A stretch of 31,284 nucleotides of DNA, from NCBI GenBank assembly GCA_964420325.1, contig CAYQSU010000040.1, forward strand, positions 1 through 31,284. The letters run 5' to 3'. Positions 31,194 through 31,284 of this stretch are shown one piece after another (the first letter of the stretch is position 1; every line of letters begins with the position of its first letter). The notes below the pieces were generated by a model. It was not told the DNA's origin, did no database searches, and was given only the letters and a program-made list of their open reading frames with translations. Source of the DNA: CAYQSU01 sp964420325 (GTDB lineage: Bacteria; Pseudomonadota; Alphaproteobacteria; Rhodospirillales; Defluviicoccaceae). The translations under genes and the position numbers were made by a program.

Positions 31194-31284
31194 AATGCTC
31201 GACCTGCGGGGGCGCCGGCGTGCGGGCCCGCGCACGGCTCGACACACCGGCCGCAGTCAAGGGAGGAAGCGGAGCGAACGACCT

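Noticed and set aside
1..31284. CRISPR arrays, long direct repeats, rRNA genes
   Set aside because: None was seen on reading; recurrent GCCGGC-type strings reflect base composition and codon use.

Overview
This 31.3-kb, very GC-rich window is a denitrification locus from what is most likely an alphaproteobacterium. The evidence for that group is a C4-type 5-aminolevulinate synthase, the nirX-nirI / nirS-E-C-F-D-L-G-H-J-N layout known from Paracoccus, and NnrR/Dnr-style Crp/Fnr regulators. The locus covers nitrite to nitric oxide (cytochrome cd1, NirS) and, by inference, nitric oxide to nitrous oxide. The NO step is assigned to a CuA-type heme-copper enzyme rather than cNOR or qNOR. No nitrate reductase, norCB or nosZ lies in the window.

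Layout. Bases 1-55 hold the 3' part of a tRNA-Pro(UGG). Bases 152-1611 carry two tandem Crp/Fnr regulators. Bases 1627-4446 are a DUF1858/DUF2249 protein, a polytopic membrane protein and a hemerythrin. Bases 4443-6687 are hemA and two bacteriohemerythrins. nnrS (minus strand) runs convergent to these. A small membrane-protein gene diverges from nnrS at about 7.9 kb. Bases 8174-14249 are the NO-reductase operon: small membrane protein, CuA subunit II, heme-copper subunit I, SCO1/SenC, a three-part cytochrome b-ferredoxin-MvhD fusion, a small envelope protein and a fourth hemerythrin. nirX and nirI (minus) are divergent from nirSECFDLGHJN and a CbiX-like chelatase gene (17.5-27.1 kb). The last 4 kb look unrelated: a secreted 3-hydroxybutyrate-oligomer hydrolase, a Tat-exported protein with a phage spike-like domain, and a broken IS256-type transposase.

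How it fits together. Six FNR/NNR-type palindromes (TTGAC-N4-GTCAA or GTTAA) sit in front of the transcription units: the DUF2249 operon, hemA, nnrS plus the small gene (one shared box), the NO-reductase operon, nirI, and nirS. Each lies about 41.5 bp before a plausible start site, often with a recognisable -10. The two regulators at the left end keep the E-x-x-S-R recognition-helix residues expected to read TTGA half-sites. HemA, NirE, the CbiX-like protein, NirDLGH, NirJ, NirF and NirN together cover most of tetrapyrrole entry and heme d1 synthesis. NirX can attach FMN to the SGAT threonine visible in NirI. Four hemerythrins and NnrS are the probable NO-handling layer.

The least understood parts are the cytochrome b-2[4Fe-4S]-MvhD fusion beside the NO reductase and the Tyr-to-Gln active site of that reductase. 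Functions are inferred from sequence alone; no database search was possible.
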